DNA of 9,796 nt from a bacterium (GTDB lineage: Bacteria; Actinomycetota; Actinomycetes; Actinomycetales; Actinomycetaceae). The notes below the pieces were generated by a model, which did no database searches, was not told the origin of the DNA, and was given only the letters and a program-made list of their open reading frames with translations. The stretch spans positions 11,517 to 21,312 of the forward strand of contig JAUNRP010000003.1 in NCBI GenBank assembly GCA_030544165.1, given 5' to 3'. A program made the position numbers and the translations under genes. Of the stretch, positions 6,581-9,796 are shown piece after piece (position 1 is the first letter of the stretch; every line of letters begins with the position of its first letter).

Positions 6581-7213
6581 ATGCCACCCGTCCAGCCCAT
6601 GCGACCGGCGCAGACCGATGCTCCCGGGGTCCGCCCGGGGGATGAGTCCCCCGAACCCCAGACCGAGGGTGCGGCCCCCGAGCGCGAGACCGATGTCATC
6701 TACCTCGCCGCCGGCTGCTTCTGGGGCGTGGAGGAGATCATGTGGGAGCGCCCGGACGTGCTCTCCACCGCGGTCGGCTACATGGGGGGCACCGCGGATA
6801 GGCCCACCTACGAGCAGGTGTGCACAGGGACCACCGGGCACACGGAGACGGTGCGGGTGGAGTACGACCCCGAGGTCACGGACGTGGCGGACATCCTCCA
6901 GGAGTTCTGGGAGTCCCACGATCCCACCACCGTGGATCGTCAGGGCAATGACATCGGCTCGCAGTACCGCTCGGCGGTGTTCGTGACCAATGACATCCAG
7001 TTGAACGAGGCGCTCGCCACCCGCGAGATCTACCAGGACGCCCTGAACACCGCGGGGCTCGGTGAGATCGTGACCGAGATCCTCCCGGCCAACGAGGCGG
7101 GCCCGTTCTACTTCGCGGAGGACTACCACCAGCAGTATCTGCAGAAGAACCCGAACGGCTACCGCTGCCACGCGAAGACGGGCGTGCCCTTCCCGGACCT
7201 CAACGACAAGTAG
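6581..7213 (+). CDS. msrA: Peptide-methionine (S)-S-oxide reductase MsrA
   Basis: 210 residues from ATG 6581, decided by a near-ideal GGAGGAG (6569-6575) five bases upstream; the frame stays open further upstream but without such a site. The catalytic GCFWG motif is at 45-49, with Cys46 attacking the sulfoxide. CTGTTGHTETV (81-91), EFWESHDPTT (108-117) and GSQYRSAVF (126-134) are conserved active-site segments, and NGYRCHAKTG (192-201) carries the probable resolving Cys196. It repairs S-form methionine sulfoxide, free or in proteins, with electrons from thioredoxin. The first 37 residues form a Pro/Glu-rich extension with no signal peptide features, so the enzyme is probably cytosolic. No msrB domain is fused. 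It diverges from the AI-2E-family gene across a 98-base gap. Confidence 0.95.
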   Translation: MPPVQPMRPAQTDAPGVRPGDESPEPQTEGAAPERETDVIYLAAGCFWGVEEIMWERPDVLSTAVGYMGGTADRPTYEQVCTGTTGHTETVRVEYDPEVTDVADILQEFWESHDPTTVDRQGNDIGSQYRSAVFVTNDIQLNEALATREIYQDALNTAGLGEIVTEILPANEAGPFYFAEDYHQQYLQKNPNGYRCHAKTGVPFPDLNDK

Positions 7214-7218
7214 GCCCC

Positions 7219-7246
7219 CACCCCCGGCATCCTTGCCGCGAGGGTG
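7219..7246. terminator. Possible hairpin terminator after msrA
   Basis: CACCC (7219-7223) pairs with GGGTG (7242-7246), and CGGC (7225-7228) with GCCG (7235-7238), around an ATCCTT loop. The two helices are separated by an uneven internal loop. It begins five bases after the msrA stop, in the 73-base gap to the convergent gluQ. With no T-tract and a broken stem, this is only a modest call. Confidence 0.4.
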
Positions 7247-7286
7247 TGGCGTACGGAGAGCCCGCCCCGCGGCGGCGTGGCTCACG

Positions 7287-8213
7287 TCAGGTCAGGGCGG
7301 CCGGATCCACCCGCCAGGGCTCGCGGGGGATGCCCCCCGGATCGAAGCGGGCCGCCAGGTCCTCCATCGTCACCGCCTCCCCGGGCCCGGCGAGGCCGAG
7401 CGAGACCGCCAGGAGGGAGCGGACCCGATCCGGCGTCCACCCGTGGGGGGCAAGGTCCGCGAGGGTGACCGCGCCATCCCGCTTGGCGAGCCGGGTGCCG
7501 CTCGGGGCCACCACGAGCGGCACGTGGACGTACTCGGGAATCGGTAGCCCGAGGAGGCCCGCCAGATAGGCCTGGCGCGGGGCGGAGGTCAGGAGGTCAT
7601 CACCACGAACCACCTGCCCCACCTGCTGGAAGGCATCGTCGATCACCACCGCCAGGTTGTAGGCGTACACGCCGTCGTTGCGACGGAGCACCAGGTCGTC
7701 CACCATCGCGGTCACCTCACCGGCGAGCCTGTCCGTGACGGTGTGGGTGACCACGCCCTCCGGGACGCGCAGGCGGAGCGCCGCAGGCCGGAGCGTGCGG
7801 CGCGCAGCGCGTTCCCCGGGCGTGAGGGTGCGGCAGGTTCCGGGGTAGGCACCGTCCGGGCGGAGGGTGTGGTGCGGCGCCGATGCAGCCTCGGAGATCT
7901 CGCGCCGCGTGCAGAAGCACTCGTAGACCAGTCCCTGCTCACTCAGGGAGGCGAGGGCGCGCTCGTACGCCGGCAGGCGATCGGTCTGGCGGATGGCGGG
8001 CGGGTCGAACGTGATGCCGAGCCGCGCGAGGTCGCGGAGCTGGCGGGCCTCCGCGCCGGGGCGAACCCGGTCCATGTCCTCGATCCGGAGTAGGAACGCC
8101 CGCCCCTCCGTGCGCGCGAACAGCCACGCGAGGAGGGCGGTGCGGAGGTTCCCGAGGTGCAGATCACCGGAGGGGCTCGGCGCGTACCGGCCGGCGCCGG
8201 GCGGGGGGCTCAC
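7287..8213 (-). CDS. gluQ: Glutamyl-Q tRNA(Asp) synthetase GluQ
   Basis: 308 residues, typical of these truncated GluRS-like enzymes that lack the anticodon-binding domain. GRYAPSPSGDLHLGNLRTAL carries the class I 'HIGH' motif as HLGN (19-22). LLRIEDMDRVRPGA and LVLRRNDGVYAYNLAVVIDD are catalytic-core segments, and RLAKRDG (241-247) is the 'KMSKS' equivalent. A zinc site is suggested by Cys99, Cys101, Tyr123 and Cys127 (CFC and YPGTC). The enzyme attaches glutamate to queuosine at position 34 of tRNA(Asp), which implies that the cell makes or salvages queuosine. GTG 8213 is the only possible start: the frame upstream runs directly into the carD stop. Just nine bases separate the genes, and GGGGGAG is flush with the GTG, so translational coupling to carD is likely. 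Confidence 0.93.
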   Translation of the reverse strand: MSPPPGAGRYAPSPSGDLHLGNLRTALLAWLFARTEGRAFLLRIEDMDRVRPGAEARQLRDLARLGITFDPPAIRQTDRLPAYERALASLSEQGLVYECFCTRREISEAASAPHHTLRPDGAYPGTCRTLTPGERAARRTLRPAALRLRVPEGVVTHTVTDRLAGEVTAMVDDLVLRRNDGVYAYNLAVVIDDAFQQVGQVVRGDDLLTSAPRQAYLAGLLGLPIPEYVHVPLVVAPSGTRLAKRDGAVTLADLAPHGWTPDRVRSLLAVSLGLAGPGEAVTMEDLAARFDPGGIPREPWRVDPAALT

Positions 8214-8222
8214 CTCCCCCGG

Positions 8223-8753
8223 TCAGACGGCCTTGGCCACCTGCGGGACGGAGACGCACTCGGGCACGATGCGCTCGAGGATGGCGGCGTCCACGGCCAC
8301 CTGTGCCTCCTCGGCGGGAACGTCCATGCACAGGGCCACCTCGTTGACGAGGGGCTGCGAGGCGTCGCGCAGCAGGTCCTTCTCCGCGAGGGAGAGACCG
8401 CGCTCGGCCTGGCGGCGCGTGAGGTCGCGGACCATGCCCGCGATCTTGAACATGTCACCGGAGCGGAGCAACTGGATCTCGGCCTTGATCCGGCGGGACC
8501 AGCCGGTCTCCTCCGGGCCGGAGTCCTCCACGAGGATGGCGAACAGCTTGTTCATCTCCTCGCCGTCCAGCAGCGCGCGCACGCCGATCTCCTCGGCGCG
8601 GTCCACGGGGATCCCCACCACCATTCCGGTTCCCTTGACCTCCAGACGGGCGTACCGCATGACCTCACCCTTCACCTTGCGCTCGGTGAATCCAGTCACC
8701 CGAGCGGGACCGTGATGGGGATGTGCGACGACCTGACCCTGGAAAAGCTCCAC
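8223..8753 (-). CDS. CarD family transcriptional regulator, divergent form
   Basis: 176 residues from GTG 8753, with GAGGT about seven bases upstream. The N-terminal Tudor-like RNA polymerase interaction domain (about 1-65) shows VVAHPHHGPARVTGF and IPVDRAEEIGVRALL. The C-terminal helical DNA-binding domain carries GWSRRIKAEIQLLRSGD, with the conserved Trp that contacts the upstream edge of the -10 element, and MVRDLTRRQAERGLSLAEKDLL. CarD stabilises open promoter complexes, chiefly at rRNA and other strong promoters. Against my memory of the canonical actinobacterial CarD (VVYPHHGAA, QGDLTVRVPAEN, TNWSRRYKANLEKL), this protein diverges in many places, so it may be a paralogue rather than the essential housekeeping copy. 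It is followed immediately by gluQ. Confidence 0.88.
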   Translation of the reverse strand: MELFQGQVVAHPHHGPARVTGFTERKVKGEVMRYARLEVKGTGMVVGIPVDRAEEIGVRALLDGEEMNKLFAILVEDSGPEETGWSRRIKAEIQLLRSGDMFKIAGMVRDLTRRQAERGLSLAEKDLLRDASQPLVNEVALCMDVPAEEAQVAVDAAILERIVPECVSVPQVAKAV

Positions 8754-8948
8754 GTATGACCTCTATCCTCAGTGCCCGGCGGCCAAGCCCGAGCGCACGG
8801 CCTTCGCACCCTGACGGGCGGCGGCGAGTGCTCCACAGGCTCCAGACAGCCCCCCGGGAGGGCCTGCCGCGAGCGGTTCTCGGAACCATTGTCCCACGGA
8901 TTGGGAGGCCGTGGGCGGGGGCGTCCAGAATCAGGCCAGCATCACAGC

Positions 8949-9371
8949 TCAGTGGCCGTGATCGTGCTCGTCCTCCTCCGCCTCCTCCTGGGTGGCGTGG
9001 ATGGTGCCGTTCGGGTGGTGGGCCGGCCCGTAGATGGCGTACAGCCGCATGTCCACCTCCCCGGTGTTGGTGACGTTGTGCCACGTGCCCTTGGGAACGA
9101 AGATGGCCCAGTCGTCCGCCACCTCCTCATCGAAGCTCAGATCGTCCTCGGACGGACCCATCTGGCACCGGCCGCGCCCCTGCTCGAGCCGCAGGAACTG
9201 ATCGTTGTCCGGGTGCACCTCGAGCCCGATGTCCTCTCCCGGCGGGATGGACATGAGCGTGAGCTGGAGGTCCGTCCCCGTCCAGTGCGTGGTCCGGAAG
9301 TTGGAGTTCTCCGTGGTCGCCCTCTCGATGTCCACCACGTGGGGCTTCGGCCCGTAGTCCTGGGTGTCCAT
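8949..9371 (-). CDS. Small single-domain cupin protein
   Basis: 140 residues from ATG 9371, preceded by GGGAG four bases upstream; the longer frame from 9401 has no useful ribosome site. One cupin barrel is evident. Motif 1 is variant, IGLEVHPDNDQFLRLEQGRG, with a His and acidic residues where many cupins have HxH. Motif 2 is well kept: FVPKGTWHNVTNTG, including the metal-binding His. NSNFRTTHWTGTDLQLTLMSIPPG at the front and LYAIYGPAHHPNGTIHAT at the back fit a widespread bacterial cupin family often labelled as related to mannose-6-phosphate isomerase, without demonstrated activity. The tail (EEAEEDEHDHGH) is acidic and His-rich and could bind metal. It lies upstream of carD on the same strand but 195 bases away, so it is probably transcribed separately. 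Confidence 0.87.
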   Translation of the reverse strand: MDTQDYGPKPHVVDIERATTENSNFRTTHWTGTDLQLTLMSIPPGEDIGLEVHPDNDQFLRLEQGRGRCQMGPSEDDLSFDEEVADDWAIFVPKGTWHNVTNTGEVDMRLYAIYGPAHHPNGTIHATQEEAEEDEHDHGH

Positions 9372-9436
9372 GTCTCTCCCTCTCTCGTCCGGTGCTCCCA
9401 TCCTAGGTTCGGCTCACCGTCCGCTCAGGGGTATTG

Positions 9437-9491
9437 CCGACGGCGAAACCTAGCGGATCTCAGCGGCACCGCGGACGCGTGTGGCAACCCG
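9437..9491. repeat. Direct repeat, left copy (3' gene end)
   Basis: These 55 bases are identical to 9742-9796, an offset of 305. The repeat covers the last 14 codons including the stop of a - strand reading frame plus 13 bases beyond the stop. Identity breaks at its left edge (G9436 against C9741), while the right edge of the second copy is cut by the window end, so the true length is unknown. Confidence 0.95.
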
Positions 9492-9606
9492 GAGCCGGAG
9501 GGCCACGGCAGCGAGCAGGGCGGAGATCACCGATCCCGCCACCACGGCGAGCTTGGCGGTGCCGTCCTTCCCTCCCACGCCCAGCTTGGCCGTGCCGCCC
9601 ATCCCT
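9450..9606 (-). pseudogene. Duplicated 3' fragment of a membrane-protein gene, probably nhaA
   Basis: Read leftwards from the edge of the repeat element, about 51 codons remain, ending in TAG. The peptide contains one hydrophobic helix (LAVVAGSVISALLAAVALRLR) followed by a basic tail (VATRVRGAAEIR). A closing 'AKL.V..GS..SALLAA..LRLR' helix with a basic end resembles the last helix of NhaA sodium/proton antiporters; this is from memory and only moderately secure. The coding match begins right at the element and has no start of its own. The frame stays open through the element to GTG 9692, giving a chimeric 80-residue frame that is probably not a real gene. Its last 14 codons repeat at 9755-9796, so this is read as a truncated duplicate. 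Confidence 0.6.
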
Positions 9607-9704
9607 CCCCAAAATCGACTGTGACATTCTTCTATCGATTGCGACACTTCTAGACCCCCAGAACCCTCGCAGTCGATGAATTCAACACACACTCGATTTT
9701 GGGG
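9607..9704 (-). repeat. Four-box symmetric repeat element, copy 2, with terminal inverted repeats
   Basis: 98 bases bounded by CCCCAAAATCGACTGTG (9607-9623) and the complement of CCCCAAAATCGAGTGTG (9688-9704), 16 of 17 matching. Four 11-base boxes sit inside: ATCGACTGTGA (9614-9624) and ATCGATTGCGA (9634-9644) forward, then TCGCAGTCGAT (9667-9677) and ACACACTCGAT (9687-9697) as complements. Box starts in each half are 20 bases apart and everything mirrors around 9655.5. It is inverted relative to copy 1 at 2438-2530. Compared with its GC-rich surroundings it is A/T-richer. No transposase gene and no obvious short target duplication are seen; the flanks GCCCATCCCT and TGGGC echo the inverted symmetry. 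Confidence 0.88.
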
Positions 9705-9741
9705 TGGGCTTTTGCCGGGCGATGCGGATATTGGGGGCCAC

Positions 9742-9796
9742 CCGACGGCGAAACCTAGCGGATCTCAGCGGCACCGCGGACGCGTGTGGCAACCCG
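9742..9796. repeat. Direct repeat, right copy (runs off the window)
   Basis: Identical to 9437-9491 over all 55 visible bases. It continues to the last base of the window, so the repeat may be longer. This copy precedes the repeat element in the - strand direction and presumably belongs to the intact parent gene. Confidence 0.95.
9755..9796 (-). CDS. C-terminal end of a membrane-protein gene, probably nhaA (partial)
   Basis: Only 13 codons plus the TAG stop are in the window (peptide RVATRVRGAAEIR), identical to the end of the fragment at 9450-9606. The identification as the tail of an NhaA-type sodium/proton antiporter rests on the adjoining helix that is visible only in the fragment copy. 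Most of the gene would lie beyond 9796. Confidence 0.45.
   Translation of the reverse strand, partial: RVATRVRGAAEIR

Noticed and set aside
8754..8948. A gene or structured RNA in the 195-base gap between carD and the cupin gene
   Set aside because: No convincing coding frame or ribosome site is present apart from the one for carD; GACAAT on the - strand resembles a -10 box but has no -35 partner.
9450..9692. The 80-codon frame running from the repeat element into the nhaA-like fragment as a real small gene
   Set aside because: Its first third is translated repeat DNA, seen in the same frame in copy 1 at 2441 onward, and its rest is a duplicate gene end; no ribosome site supports GTG 9692.

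Overview
This window looks like chromosomal DNA of a high-GC actinobacterium. The evidence is strong GC bias at third codon positions, a mycothiol-type amidase (Mca), a CarD regulator, and the neighbourhood small membrane protein / mca / DUF4307 / greA, which matches the Rv1083-Rv1080c order known from Mycobacterium tuberculosis. The protein style suggests Micrococcales, but the sequence alone does not prove that. No rRNA, tRNA, CRISPR array, phage gene or transposase gene was seen.

Layout. (1) Positions 1-2394, + strand: the 3' end of a TRAP transporter large permease (dctM), a DctP-type lipoprotein binding protein, and a phosphotriesterase/lactonase-like metal hydrolase. This is a probable uptake-and-hydrolysis operon for an organic acid or lactone. 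(2) 2395-2587: a convergent intergenic gap holding copy 1 of a structured repeat. (3) 2588-4943: small membrane protein and mca on the - strand, diverging from DUF4307 and greA on the + strand. The mca promoter is legible, and a hairpin leader lies just before greA. (4) 4944-7286: a strong hairpin terminator, an AI-2E/PerM-family membrane protein (-), then divergent msrA (+). (5) 7287-9371, - strand: a cupin, then carD and gluQ, which are separated by only 9 bases. (6) 9372-9796: two direct copies of the 3' end of a membrane-protein gene, probably nhaA, with copy 2 of the structured repeat between them.

The most unusual signal is the repeat element at 2438-2530 (+) and 9607-9704 (inverted). 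The copies agree at 81 of 93 aligned positions. Each holds four 11-base boxes (consensus ATCGAYTGYGA), two in each orientation, with box starts exactly 20 bases apart in each half and the halves mirrored around one centre. The second copy ends in near-perfect inverted repeats (CCCCAAAATCGA and its complement). It sits between duplicated 3' gene ends, and that direct repeat has a period of 305 bases and runs off the window edge. It may be a MITE, a multi-site protein-binding element or a structured RNA; the window cannot decide.

The remaining genes are mostly housekeeping or stress functions: mycothiol-dependent detoxification (mca), methionine sulfoxide repair (msrA), transcript cleavage (greA), RNA polymerase regulation (carD) and tRNA modification (gluQ).
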